A stretch of 64,000 bases of DNA from Tigriopus japonicus (taxonomy: Eukaryota; Arthropoda; Copepoda; Harpacticoida; Harpacticidae): NCBI GenBank assembly GCA_010645155.1, contig JAAGOF010000081.1, forward strand, positions 136,002 through 200,001. The letters run 5' to 3'. The notes beneath the pieces were generated by a model. The model was not told the DNA's origin, did not search any database, and saw only the letters and a program-made list of their open reading frames with translations. This document shows positions 12,201 to 23,121 of the stretch, one piece after another. Within the stretch, counting starts at the first letter, position 1. Each line of letters begins with the position of its first letter. A program made the position numbers and the translations under genes.

Positions 12201-15200
12201 TCCTCCAGTTTGTTGGCCGAGAAAGTGGCTTCCAGAGTCGCCAAAGACGCGGCCTTCATATCATGATGGATCGGCCTTATCTCACTAAGGCTCAAGTCAG
12301 TTGTGCACACTAGTACGTAGATGGCTAGTCAGTTGTCACCAAGAGGGTGACTGTTTGCTCTCGAAAAAACGAGTCTCAGAACAAAATTTTGGCCTTTGGA
12401 CCGAAAAAAGCTCTCGCTAAGTTTGTCATGGATATCAAACTGAACTTTTAAAGCGAATGAAAGAAACGGCCCATGGCATTTTTTACCGCATTTCACATGA
12501 GCAATGACAAGAAACGTCACGCACATGAATGAATGCTGAGACAAAAACAACATTCGGGATCAATATGTCCCTTTCCCACTTTATTATGTCGTTTGCAAGG
12601 CTTAGAAATTGTGGCTTTTTCCAGCAATCCTTACTTATTGGTATGAAATATGCATTTTGGAGGGAAAAGAAGTTACAAAAGTAATACAGGGTGTGTCACA
12701 TAAAATTGGGCAGCCGCTAAAGTGATTTGAAAAAAAGACTTTGAAGACACTGTTCCATTGATAATTTCGTCAATGCATGACTTTTCCCTTTGAAAAAGTG
12801 TTTTTTCATTTTAACTTCGACTTGTTTAGTGATTCCAAAGTAAAGCAAAAAACCGGCTATTTTGTGGCAATTTTAATGGTTGGATGCTGCAAAAGATATG
12901 ATTAAAATGTTGTCTAATGTTTTTTTGAAGTTGTTTGAAAGCTAGTGAACTTGCTTGTAAAAATGGGGGGACGACATGTAATATTTTTTAAACGCAGGGG
13001 CCTTCGGTACGTGTATGGTTAGAAATATTTGGCTAAATTATTTTTTGTTTCAAGAGCAAAATCAGTAGGAATTTGTCGTTTTCGTTGTCCGGTTTAAAGC
13101 GGCTCACCCTGTAGAGAACTGTAACATTCCGTAAAGCTCCTTGAAATTAAATATTAAAGCAGATCTGAGCAAGTTCTCGACGGTAAAATGTTGGAACACA
13201 GTACGTAACGCTAAGTTGTTCCTTTTTCCCCGTCTTAAAGATTTATTTGTGCCCTCTTTTTCCAGGTTCGAGTGTTTTCTTCGTTCCCTATGGGACTTTG
13301 CCTCCTTCTGATTGTGTCTGGCCTTCTAACTGAGGCCAGGCAGTCCCATGGACGAAGATTTGGCCAAGGTCGATCAAGGCCGTCAGGAGGATCCACTCGA
13401 GGAAAAAGATACTTGTCTCAACAGCAGAGCCATGGTTCCAACTACAATCGCCATTGGAACAACCCGTTCCGAACGATCCAAGTGGCGAATGCCGCCAATG
13501 AAAAACTGTTCCAATACCGAGGATTGCGCGATATCACGTGTGTTCCGGCTCAGATGTGTCAAACCATGTATGGAACCTCTCCGGAACATTTCACCCAATA
13601 TGGATATGTAAGCCCCGAGCAATATAACTGTCTCTCATTGGACGGGGTCACTCTTTGCATCACAGATTCGAATACCAATCCTACTACCACGCCTGTTCCC
13701 ACCACAACCACAACCACAACCACCACAATCTCATCTAGCACCTATCAACTACCTTGTGTAGAAGCATATTTGTGCCAAGTCGTCTTTGGAACACAATCCG
13801 AACATTGGCAGCTCTTTGGGTACCAAAAACCATGTCCCAAACCCAGCCAAAAACGGTGCGTTGTGTTCCAGCAAACCGGAAGTACGACTCCTAGCACGAC
13901 CACAACCACAACCACCACTGTCAATCCTTGGTGGACCCCTTCAACAACCAATTCCAACCCTTGGTGGACCCCTTCAACAACCACTTCCAACCCTTGGTGG
14001 ACCCCTTCAAGTACCACCTCTAACCCTTGGTGGACCCCTTCGACAACCACAACCAATCCTTGGTGGACCCCTACAAGTACAACCAGTAACCCTTGGTGGA
14101 AACCCAATCCATCTCAACATGCTTCATTTGGCAATGTCCAGCTGATTGGAAGTAAACCAATGTACGTAGCTTTGAGTCACGTGGTTGGTCCACAAGTGAC
14201 GAACCATCACCCTGGTTCCATTGTGAACAACTATGGGATAGGGTTTCGAAATCAAACGCGATCTCAAGGCCGATATTCCGAGTATTACCGGAACATTGCT
14301 CGAGGCTTGATCTCCCAACATGGCCTTTATGAGGATCAAGAAGACCAGGATCTGTCTGAGAATTCCTTGTCCAAATGGTGGAAAAAGAAAAAGTAGCGTT
14401 CCCATGTTGGTTTGGCCGCGAGGGAATGCCTAAAGCAAATAAACATTGCGTCGAAGGGTTAGTAATAAAATATAAGACTCTTCTCTCCGTGTCCGAATTG
14501 AAAATGAAATTGAATTTGACGTGAAAGGTTAAGATAGATTTCTCGTTTCAAAGCAAGATTGATGGAACAAGCCCAAAGAAGGGGATGGGTTCCCGTTTTT
14601 TGGAGCACCTTTTTCAAATAGAAGGTTGATGACCTTGCGCATTTTCTTCGTACGATTCTAAGTAGGTCCAGAGCAATTGGTTCGAAGAAATGGGTAACTA
14701 GTAATCAATAGACAACATGGAATTGGAATAGAACGAGAGAAAAAAGAGCCTAAGTGGGTCGCGTTCAATTATTCAAAACAACAAGCCATTTTCTTGACGT
14801 TCATCCGAGTTACCGAGTAACAAATGGTCTCGAAAACATTGGATTCCAATATCAGAACAGACCAAGAGTACCCGAGGGTCTCAAACGAGATTGAGAGAGT
14901 TGCTCTGTTCCATTGGCTATGTGCTTTGTTAGAGGGAGAAAGAAACGGGCTTGTTGGGACAAATTGTTAATTGAAGAGGGAACAAGTTCCAACTTCGATT
15001 GTCATGACGTCTTTCGAGGAACATTGACAGCGGATCCTTTTTTATGAAGTGACGCATTTTGAGGTTTGTATGTTCTATAAAGTTTCTTTGTCGGTGATCA
15101 TTGGGGACAATAAATCGGAACTATTCTGAGATCCAGTATTGGGACAAGTGCAAGGTGTTTAAAAAGAATTGGAGCACTTTTAGGTACATGCATGTCACAA

Positions 15201-17960
15201 CTAAGCAAATATGGAAAAACTAGGGGTAAAGGTGAGATGTTGATGCTGTTGAAAGTATACTACAAGGTCCTATGTTCGATAGTTAAGACGAAGACGTTAA
15301 GAAAGCAACACTTCAATTTTTTTAAACCACGTGTTACTCCACTAAAGACACCTCAGTTTTTTTAAATATCAAGTCAAATTTTGAATCACATTGAGGGTCT
15401 TGGCTTAGTTTGAAGGATGGTTATTTAACCTAATGTATGGATAATCCGCTAAAGTTTTTGGAGCCTTAAAGAACTCATGACTCAATAAAATAATATACAA
15501 AAAAAACAAGTGTTGGACTGAGAATATTCGTTAAGACCGGCAATTTGATTTGATTTGATTTTGGGATACTGCTTTTCTCTTAAATACTTTAACATACGAC
15601 CTATTGTCACTTTCCAAAAAGACGCCTTTGTGTGAAGTCCCTTCTGAAGGATCGTATGCAAGAGTGCATTTTTGAGTTTGTCTTTGATAACTGAGCTCGT
15701 TTGAAAACTATTTGCTGTAATTACAACTTTAGTTCAAACATTGTAATTGGTGGTAATTACCACTACTACTTGTTTCAAATTTGTTAAGAGGGCAAATATG
15801 TACATTTAAATAGATGGAAAAGGGCTCGCTTGTAATGCTAAAGTGTTTCACGATGTATGAATGAGTCTTGTCAAAATCCCCTCAAAATGCATCATGGCCA
15901 GTCTACTTTTCCTAGTCTTCATTATTCTATTCTTTTTCTCGAAGAAAGTGATGCACAAATGGAACAAGGACACGTGATTAACTGCTCAGAGTCTTCGCAA
16001 GGCTCTTTGGTTCTCTTCATTATCCCTCACTTCCAAACCGATGTTCCACTTCTCGTCCCACCAATCCAACCAGTACGAACATTCAGTTATACAACAGACT
16101 TCTTCTCATTGGCGTGGATGGAATACTCAATTAGTGGAAGAACATCAACTCGGACGTCAGCACCCTCTTCACGATTTCTCACTTTGCCTGGCACTCACTA
16201 ATTCACTCAGACAAAAAGTGAGAACGAGATTAGGCCAGCCAAATTGCTTTCCGTTCCTTTGCCATTCCTGTTCCTACCATACAGGGTGGTCTAAAATTAA
16301 CGTACCCTCGATTTTAGCACTAATTTATGACAAAACAAAAAGTCAAAGCGAAATTTTGGGCAAAATAACAAGAAAAGTAAAGACGTTCTACATCTATACA
16401 ATCAATCCACTATTAGACTTTGTAATGTGCGGTCAAAGGTAGGACGATATTTAAGAATAGAGCGGGCGTAATTTGAGTGGGACAGGCCCCACAAAATCAT
16501 AGTTTCATTTTAGCCAAGACTTGCTATGAGTGTACCTAAAGATGATTCCTTTAACATATATTTCTTCAACATTTATGTGCTGCAATTTTGTTTTGAGTTA
16601 TTCTTTGTTTGGTATGGGACGATACATACGGATGACCCTGTACAGTATCGTACTTGTTTCCAAAGCAAAGACATACCGGTACATGATTTGAGGTTCTCTT
16701 ACTTTCTTTGAGGATTCCTTTGACGTTGGCCGGACAAGGTTGGCTGGCTTGAGTGCCTGGCTGGGTTAAAGGCCAGCATAGGAACCCATCCCATGTAGAG
16801 TTACAGTGTCCTGAAAGTAGATAACTGGATCGTGACCCGTTCTTTAGAACCGATGGCAGAGATAGAGAGAAGTCTTCAATCTCGCTTCATACATGTAATC
16901 CCGTCAAACGTGATCAAAAATAGGCGGTAAAATCGGTGACGATCCATTTCTTTTTTTTTTTGTTTTTAGTGGAGTTTTTGCCTCAAAAGAAATTGTGTTA
17001 CCTGACATTGTAAGATGTTGCAATATGAAGGATTGAGTTTACGGGGGTTCTGTAATCAGATTTCGGGATTAAATTGCATTGGCAATCAATCCATTTACAC
17101 TGATAATGTATAATGTTTGAACTGTATAACGTTGTTACTATTAAAACATAATTAAATACCCCTGAACCTTTTTAGACTTTTGTTTACTTTTACTGAAAAA
17201 ATTGATATAGTTCAAAAAAGCAAGGTTGTGAAAGGAATGGGCTTAAAACTGGCAATCGACAGATTTCAAATTTCAATGTCTACTTTAAGAATCAAGAACA
17301 GTGTTGCCTGACATTTCCGAAAACATGTGCTAAATAGATTAATGACAAATCCGTGATAAATGCTTATGCATTTACAACTCTTACAACTAAATTTTGTCTC
17401 ACATTTGACCTCGAAATAGAAGAAAATCCTTGGTATCAACAAGCACAAAGTTTCAGCTACACCCTTGGTTTCATACAAATTACTAATCGAATACGTCTTG
17501 AGTGTAAAAGAAATAGTCCAAAAGAACCCAAATGAATGATTTTAGGCTTCAGATTTTCCAATTAAAAGTGGCAAAGCATGGCTGTTACAAATAACAATAT
17601 CTATAAATGCATTTGTAACGGCTGCTCAAATTTCTGGCAACACTGTTACACTTTTTTTGAGAATAACTTTCGATTACCAAAATTCCAGCGGCATTTCTTA
17701 TCTTTGATTGTAGTCAGAAAAAAGACCTCATATATCATTGAATTTGATAAAACGGAAAACTTCTCTCATGATAAGTGAAAGTACGTTAACCAATAACGTC
17801 GCTTGTTCCAATATCAGTCTCAGATCTTCCTTTCATTTTACCTGGAAATGAGTGATTGGCTGCATGGTAAGCTCGACAATCATTGACATCTGTAAAGTCC
17901 CAACCAGGTCGATCAGCATACATGATGGTCTCGGATGGAGGAGGAAGTGGAACCAAAGGT
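3204..17960 (-). CDS. Class B (secretin-type) G-protein-coupled receptor, partial: three exons
   Basis: I see three minus-strand exons: 17960-17842, 3540-3394 and 3321-3204. The joins keep frame (CCA G|AA and TCA G|AA), and each exon has AG before it and GT after it. The first two give part of a hormone-receptor ectodomain: NDCRAYH, then HRKCSENGFWLDG, then a WTDFTGC ending. This fits the family pattern of R-x-C-x-x-NG-x-W followed by W-T-x-x-T-x-C. The third exon encodes EAEQKASILYNARLFEMVGY followed by a hydrophobic run, which is the usual junction into transmembrane segment 1. Such receptors bind peptide hormones (diuretic hormone, PDF, calcitonin-like) at the cell surface and signal through G proteins; the ligand cannot be told here. 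The signal peptide, the first part of the ectodomain and TM2-TM7 were not found. The later exons probably lie beyond position 1. The 14.3-kb intron contains another gene on the opposite strand. Confidence 0.7.
3908..4045. repeat. Degenerate tandem repeat, unit about 36 bp
   Basis: The motif GTCGAAAAT(TTT) followed by a GATCTC or CACTC-like tail recurs at roughly 36-bp spacing (near 3933, 3959, 3988 and 4014), with substitutions and small indels. It lies in the receptor intron and is non-coding. Confidence 0.5.
4046..5943. other. Non-coding intronic stretch
   Basis: Open frames of 70-116 codons occur on both strands between 4053 and 4689. They overlap each other, show no domain or signal and lack consistent splice sites, so I do not call a gene. 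Nothing else was recognised. Confidence 0.4.
5944..6519. mobile_element. hAT-like non-autonomous element, AGGGCTGCACA termini
   Basis: The left end reads GAGGGCTGCACA and the right end TGTGCAGCCCTA. Both are flanked by the identical 8-bp direct repeat CTAATCAC (5936-5943 and 6520-6527). An 8-bp target duplication and a TAGGGCTG-type terminus are typical of hAT transposons. The 576-bp interior is rich in TTTTTGCATTTT-type runs and has no transposase, so it is a MITE that needs an enzyme from elsewhere. Confidence 0.85.
6528..7924. other. Non-coding intronic stretch
   Basis: No gene or repeat was recognised. The open frames at 7343-7582 and 7560-7796 lack any domain, signal peptide or splice context. 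Confidence 0.4.
7925..8040 (+). repeat. Dispersed repeat, GGGAATCCCATTCTTTGTA family, copy 1
   Basis: It contains AACGTAAATGATTACCTTTCTTTACAGGGAATCCCATTCTTTGTAG-like sequence that recurs with few changes at 9580-9690, at 49440-49695, and inverted at 45340-45560. It is non-coding. Its full ends are not defined here. Confidence 0.65.
8041..9579. other. Non-coding intronic stretch
   Basis: It contains a 15-bp poly(A) tract near 8104-8118. The short open frames at 8214-8411 and 8971-9289 have no recognisable product. I see no repeat with a partner elsewhere in the window. Confidence 0.4.
9580..9690 (+). repeat. Dispersed repeat, GGGAATCCCATTCTTTGTA family, copy 2
   Basis: The segment with GTGAATGATTAACTTTCTTTACAGGGAATCCC-type sequence aligns to 7925-8040 over about 100 bp. 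It abuts the hAT-like element that begins at 9696. Confidence 0.65.
9696..9954. mobile_element. hAT-like MITE, TAGTGATGGACCGAA termini, copy 1
   Basis: The left end is TAGTGATGGACCGAA and the right end TTCAGTCCATGACTA. The flanking 8-mers are GTATCTAC (9688-9695) and GTATTTAC (9955-9962), matching at seven of eight positions, as in a slightly mutated hAT target duplication. The interior repeats ACCGAAACCGAAA, and the middle contains GATATTGGG...AAATCGGAAAACTT. A second copy lies at 44843-45126. Confidence 0.8.
9963..12686. other. Non-coding intronic stretch
   Basis: Open frames of about 90-110 codons on both strands at 10272-10602 overlap antisense to each other and have no recognisable domain. 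The frames at 12041-12313 are similar. No repeat with a second copy was seen. Confidence 0.4.
12687..13111. mobile_element. Tc1/mariner-type MITE, CAGGGTG termini, TA flanks
   Basis: The left end is TA|CAGGGTGTGTC and the right end GCTCACCCTG|TA. GCAGCCGCTAAAG near the left end is echoed as TTTAAAGCGGC near the right. Flanking TA dinucleotides fit Tc1/mariner integration. The 425-bp interior has no transposase. It ends about 180 bp upstream of the secreted-protein gene. Confidence 0.7.
13290..14396 (+). CDS. Secreted protein with two Cys modules and Thr-rich NPWW repeats
   Basis: The 368-residue protein starts MGLCLLLIVSGLLTEARQ, a clear signal peptide, with a good start context (CCTATGG). 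A basic stretch (about 19-41, with a KR pair at 39-40) follows. Two related Cys modules (about 84-123 and 156-191) share C-x5-CQ-x2-(Y/F)GT-x2-EH-x3-(F/Y)GY and are separated by poly-Thr. Then come six copies of an 11-residue NPWWTPSTTTS-type unit (about 212-275). The tail ends in SKWWKKKK. Thr runs suggest mucin-like O-glycosylation and an extracellular matrix or cuticle-surface role, but I do not recognise the family. TTTTTCCAG at 13257-13265 looks like a splice acceptor, so a 5' exon may exist upstream; the frame stays open back to that site. The gene lies in a receptor intron on the opposite strand. Poly(A) signals follow within 75 bp. Confidence 0.83.
   Translation: MGLCLLLIVSGLLTEARQSHGRRFGQGRSRPSGGSTRGKRYLSQQQSHGSNYNRHWNNPFRTIQVANAANEKLFQYRGLRDITCVPAQMCQTMYGTSPEHFTQYGYVSPEQYNCLSLDGVTLCITDSNTNPTTTPVPTTTTTTTTTISSSTYQLPCVEAYLCQVVFGTQSEHWQLFGYQKPCPKPSQKRCVVFQQTGSTTPSTTTTTTTTVNPWWTPSTTNSNPWWTPSTTTSNPWWTPSSTTSNPWWTPSTTTTNPWWTPTSTTSNPWWKPNPSQHASFGNVQLIGSKPMYVALSHVVGPQVTNHHPGSIVNNYGIGFRNQTRSQGRYSEYYRNIARGLISQHGLYEDQEDQDLSENSLSKWWKKKK
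13923..14102 (+). repeat. 33-bp coding tandem repeat (NPWW units)
   Basis: Five full 33-bp units and a partial sixth, each beginning AACCCTTGGTGGACCCCT or a close variant, are in frame with the secreted-protein gene. They differ mainly at the Thr/Ser positions. Such arrays often vary in copy number between individuals. Confidence 0.9.
14438..14443 (+). terminator. Polyadenylation signal AATAAA
   Basis: AATAAA lies 42 bp after the stop codon of the secreted-protein gene. A second AATAAA is at 14464-14469. Confidence 0.6.
14470..16281. other. Non-coding stretch
   Basis: No gene or RNA was recognised. The open frames at 15857-16201 and 16041-16442 overlap in different frames, without signal or domain, and run into a transposon. 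It is part of the receptor's long intron. Confidence 0.4.
16282..16640. mobile_element. Tc1/mariner-type MITE, CAGGGTGGTC termini, TA flanks
   Basis: The left end is TA|CAGGGTGGTC and the right end GGATGACCCTG|TA, with a TA on each side. At 359 bp it has no transposase. The interior differs from the element at 12687-13111, so it is a separate family with a similar terminus. Confidence 0.65.
16643..17841. other. Non-coding intronic stretch
   Basis: Nothing recognised. The short frames at 17266-17535 and 17578-17778 have no supporting features. Confidence 0.4.
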
Positions 17961-18431
17961 CTAGATCAGGGTGTGGATCTGGAAAATGAAAAGGTCAATG
18001 TGATTTAGATTGATCGTGAAGGCGTCAAAGGGATCACAATCATGAATGGGAGGGGCTGAAACGGAGTCTGAAACGCAATGACGAGGCCAGAAACTTATCG
18101 CCAAACGAGGACAGTTATGGACCATTAAGGAACAGGTGGAACTGGGGTGATGCACTCGCAAAAATGACTCTAATTTTCCGCACGAAGAAGCTCATTTGCC
18201 AAGTCTTGCGGTAAATTCCCCAACTTGAAACTAGATTAGAATGTCAATCCCCTGATTCAAACCTGGTCTGATTTGGAAGGCAGACAGGTACTAGAGCCAT
18301 TTCTCAACAACCTTGTTAAATTGGTTTAAAGGAGGTGGAAAGGGAAGTTAGGTGATTATGAATGAACTCTATAGAGACGGGTAAAGATTACACGATATAT
18401 ACATTAACGTCCTCTGCAATAAGTGTTTCCT

Positions 18432-18685
18432 GATAAGGGTGAGCGAGAAGCCGGTGTGAGTGTCGAGGTGTCGACACCGACACCGGCTTTTCCAAATTTT
18501 TGTGTCGGAGTCGACACCAACCTTTTGTGTCGACACCTACAAGGTCTCGTGATTTTTTTCAAAAATACGAAACATTTATTACATAACACATTCACAATCG
18601 GTTTCGGTATCAGTCTCGGCTTTGACAATTTAACCGGTGTCGGTGTTGGCGTCGATGCCGAAAATGCTAGTGTCACCCATCCCTA
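18432..18685. mobile_element. hAT-like MITE with GTGTCGACACC motifs
   Basis: The flanks TGTTTCCT (18424-18431) and TGTTTCCA (18686-18693) match at seven of eight positions. The right end reads CACCCATCCCTA and the left GATAAGGGTGAG, imperfect inverted ends. The interior repeats GTGTCGACACC, GTCGGAGTCGACACC and GGTGTCGGTGTTGG. No transposase is present. It lies about 470 bp upstream of the first recognised receptor exon. Confidence 0.65.
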
Positions 18686-20466
18686 TGTTTCCATATTTCA
18701 AGCAACTGCGTTCCGTTTTGCTTACAAATACGATGCAAATTTCAAGCAAACAAGGCTTCGTCACAAATATCAATTTTCACTTAATTTGTCATTGTTTAGT
18801 TTTACCGGCCATTTTTGAGCTTAGAACATATTTTTTACCTTGAAAATGATATCGAAACTCATTCGATTGGGAAAACTGTCATTGATAACACGAGACAATT
18901 GTTCGTTTTTTCGTAATTTCTAGCTTTTTTGACAACCCATGCCATTTTTGGACCCTGAGAGGCTGAGATAATTTCCAGGAAATCCATAACTCTTCTTTTA
19001 AAGCATTGTTGCATATTTTTTCCCTTTGATTTGCACTATCAGAATCATATCACATCGTTTATATTGTCTGTCAAGTTAATTCAAGAAAATGAAAGTATCG
19101 ATTTCATTTTAATCATGCTTATTCGTTTTTTGTCGACTTGTGTCAGTTTTGGTCAACTAACGTGAAAAATATGAGTCAAAACTCAATTGAAATTTGAACG
19201 TGACGAATGACAGAATTTCAAGCTTATATTTGTTGACATTTTGGAAATGAATTTTAACTAGAGACCAGTTCATGCAAAGATAAATAATTGTTTATTGAGG
19301 AAGATGAAAAGCAAACAACTTAAGAATGGGATGTTTATGAATGCTTCTGATAAAAGAACTGGGTGCTTCAAAAGAAATGGAAGAGATTACTTCATCACGA
19401 TTAAAACCACGTGTGACCCTCCTCTTCATTGTAAGTGATTGTCAAAACACTTGGCTCGAAGTGTCATAAAGGGCAATATCCCACTGGTTCAATGATTTTT
19501 CGCGTGAAGGGTCATTTTTTGAAAACAGCGTTCATGATTACGATTGTTTTCTCTCTGCCGAAATTTGCCTGAAAACAAAAACATGGCGACGGAATGGAAC
19601 TAATAACAAATGTTTCTTACCAATTATTATCCTTATGAGCTTTGTAGATTTTTGTGACATCACCACTTCATGATTTATGTTCATAGTTTGGTGTTCCGTT
19701 CTTATAAATCCCACGGTAAAGTTTCTTTCTTGTTATTGTTTAGTTTGATGAAAATTCCCAAGTCATGTTTTGGAATTTCATTTACTTGCCAAACTTCAGC
19801 TACAGGAAAGTGGATCCGTATTTTCAGGGAGGAAAAAATCTGAAACTTTGATTCTGGTTTCGCAAAGCAAGCGTAATCTACATATTTTTCCCTTGAAGTG
19901 ACAGAAAGGATGGCCTTAAAAGTTCAAAGCCTCTTTTTCCTGAGGCACTTTTGTGCACTCTCAAAAACCAAAATGAAGCCAACAATGAAAATGTAATGAA
20001 ACACAAAAAGGTTACACTGCATGAAAAAAACGGTTACAAATCAAATTGCAATGTCGTTGGTAATAAATAAATTCACTGACCAAATGACTACATTTCCCCT
20101 TTGAGGATAAGCTTTTTTATCAAACATTGTATAACGGCAAAGTCGACCACCATGAACAAGTAAGGCTTGTCTTTGAATGGAGTCATCATAACATACAAAT
20201 ATCAATGTGACAAAACTGTTAAAGGCATTTTCATGCCCTCTCTTATTGTTTCTCTTATTTTGATTTGCTTCCCCTTTAGCGGAATGCAATTCATTTTTAG
20301 TGTAATTTATGGTATTATTTGCAACGAAACGAATGTACTGTTAAGACAAGAATAAAGCGTTCTTCGTTGAGGAACTCTAAAAAGCCTCTCTTTTTGTTCT
20401 TTTGCAAATGAGACCTTGCTTATGTTGATAAGAATATGTATTTCACTTTTCAGCTTAATCGAACGT

Positions 20467-20614
20467 CGGAGTCAAAAGTTATGCTCTCTCAAAGTTCAGT
20501 GAAAATCGTAGAACTAACCCTTTTCTGGTAATCGCTTTACCACAAAAGGGCAAGCTGATTCATTCTATGCCCTCTTCAGTACATAAGTTTGAGAAGGCAT
20601 AACTTTTCACTCCG
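20467..20614 (-). mobile_element. Foldback MITE, CGGAGTCAAAAGTTATGC termini, copy 1
   Basis: CGGAGTCAAAAGTTATGCTC at the left is mirrored by GGCATAACTTTTCACTCCG at the right. In between are CCCTTTTCTGG and CCACAAAAGGG. The reverse complement aligns along its whole length with 38206-38353 and, more distantly, with 61403-61541. Confidence 0.75.
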
Positions 20615-22817
20615 GCAATCGATTGAACTGAGATTTGAAAAACGCAGTCGTCTGAAGAAGAACGCAATTGAATCAGTCCTTCTGGAAATCATAATTCTCA
20701 CCGCTAGCCTCCCACTCCAGATTTCAGTGCTTCTTGTACTTATGAACCGTTTCCTTCCGATATCTCGACTGTACGAGACTCGAGAAAGCACCAACGATTT
20801 GCCGCTAACACGGTTCGTTAGCCCGCCGACCATTCTAGCTTCATTTAGGCACTATGATAAAGATAAAAAGAACATTTGCACTACGTGCGAATTTGTAAGT
20901 CTAACTCGCCCACATTTTAATCTATCTAATATCTATCTAATAGAGTGGCAAATGAAAAAAAAGTGAGACCTATCGTTTATGCTTTCAATGTCGCTTGTAT
21001 GTTGATAAAACCTTGAAAAAGCACAATTTACCCATGTTTCCCGAAATACATAAAGCGTAATCTCACAATCTAATCCAGACATAATTCCAGGTATCGTGAG
21101 CTGACTTTCTCCTTCAGATTGTCAATTGTCATTCCGCGTACCCAAGTATTCTATGATCTTGATGTCGTTGACTGATATGAGTGCTTTTCGAGAAACGACT
21201 TGAAAGTGGATACTTAGGTGATTTTAAAGTTGAAAGCTTTTGACCGTCTAGATATTTCATATATTTTTATTTTCGATTCCAATTCTTCACACACTCTAGG
21301 TACATTAGACATTGTTTTACATAGAGAATAAACATTTATTGAAAACCTGGCAAAGCTTGTCAGTTAAAAGGGTTTAGTAAATCAGAGAGGGTCACCAAAA
21401 CCTCAATTCTTTTGCAGGCATTGGGGCAAGCTCAAGTTTTGGAACCTTGTCATTTCAGGGAAAATGTGTGTCAGATTGGGTGTATCACGCACGTTGTTGG
21501 ATATTGGATCCAACTTTTGCTCTTGTTTCTTGTTTTAAAGTTGCTTCTTCTGAATCAAATGTATTGGTTTTGAGAACCTCCAGTCACCCTTCCAAACACT
21601 CGCGCCCCCTACAATAAATAAAATCTGGAAGACTTTCAGATCAGAGTTTAGGAGAAACAAACACATCTTAATGATCCGTGATAGTGACGTCTTGAAAACG
21701 GTTTTAAAATCAAGATATAATTACTAGATACCTTATAGATGCCCAGAGATGAGTGGGGTTGAGACCAATTGTGATATTTGGCAAATCTGATCGGCTGGGA
21801 CCACTTTATCTTATTCCAAATAAGCTCAATGCTTAATCAGGGCTTGCTTAAGTTGGTGCCTTCAAATCTTATTCTCAACCTCAAATCAATTTTTCATGGT
21901 GAAATGTTTTTATCTTGCAATTTTCAGCTTACAAACGTAAAGAAATTATGCAAATGTAGCATCATGTCATGGAGCAAAGTTAAAAAAAGATAATTTCATC
22001 CCCAGTTAAAATGACTCTTTTTAGTCATTATAGAGTGTCTATTTATGTTGAAAATGTGGCGTTCCCTATTGAATCTAAAGGTAAAGGTACCTTTACTTTC
22101 GCGTGTTTCGGGATTACCTTGGCACTAGGATCTCTAATTTTAGTGTACACTTTTTGCCTTGTACTATTGTGTCTTGTAGGCTAGAATTTTAAAGGACAGG
22201 AAGGGATGCTCTTTCTGAGTGTCATGAATATTAGAAAACAAGGGTTGTTTGTGCTACGTGCGTACAAACAAAGTTCCCAATAAAGCATCCGTTTTATTTT
22301 GACTAGGAAACTTTCAAAAGCGGATGTTTCTTTTTGGAATCAGGTTTCCTCTCGATCAGAACGATTGAGCTAATGAGTTTTTGAGCTCGATATCCAGTAG
22401 CCTTTGGTGATAGATGAGAAACAACTGGACACCTCTGATGACAGATCATGAAATTAGGCATCCGATCTTTGTTTACATGGCAGCACATTGAGCTAATCAG
22501 ATCGGTCTCCAATGTTAAAGAACCTCATGGGAAAGAAGCGTCAACTTCGTTGTTGTTTGACTTTTTTGCCGCTGTTCTCGTCACCGTCAGTCAGGAAGTT
22601 CAAGTTAAAACGAAATTTGATTTTGCCATCAATTCATGTAGATCATGTCAAAAAGAATTGATCCAGTCATGGTATGGTAAAATAAGATGTGTTCAAACCC
22701 TTGCATGGATAATTTATCGGTTAAAGGCTCCCATTGGCTGCATTTTTTCTCTTTCACTTCTTGGTTTGTTTGGCAGTATTAAAGCTTCACGTTAAAGCCA
22801 CTGTCTCTAGTGTTTTT

Positions 22818-23121
22818 TGTACTGATGTGTTTCGAGTTGGATTTTTGACAGAGTTTTGCCATTTTGGTTTTTAGGGTCAAAAATCTGAACACAACTAAAC
22901 TTTTCAACAACCAATAGACCTTACCTACCATAAAATATGGCAGCACTGCCAACTCGAAATCCATTTTTATAACTATGGATGGAACTCGAAATTGAACTAG
23001 TTTGAGTGTTGCCAAATTGGTCCCTGTTTAGGTCTTTTCAAAAAATTTAATACAACCCGCCTTTTTTAATTGCGATTCCAAGTCAAAACTGGCAGCACTC
23101 CTGGTTTGAAGCACATCACTA
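22818..23121 (+). mobile_element. MITE, GATGTGTTTCGAGTTGG family, copy 1
   Basis: It begins TGTACTGATGTGTTTCGAG and ends TTTGAAGCACATCACTA. GTGTTTTT and GTGTTTTG flank it (seven of eight matching). Inside, TTTTGCCATTTTGGTTTTTA, GGTCAAAAATCTG and ATGGCAGCACTGCCAACTCG are shared almost base for base with 30584-30892. The flanks suggest hAT-type insertion. Confidence 0.75.

Noticed and set aside
17961..18161. Cys-containing minus-strand frame just upstream of the receptor ectodomain exon
   Set aside because: It could be receptor ectodomain, but the frame reaches a stop before the next exon's acceptor and no donor in the right phase was found.
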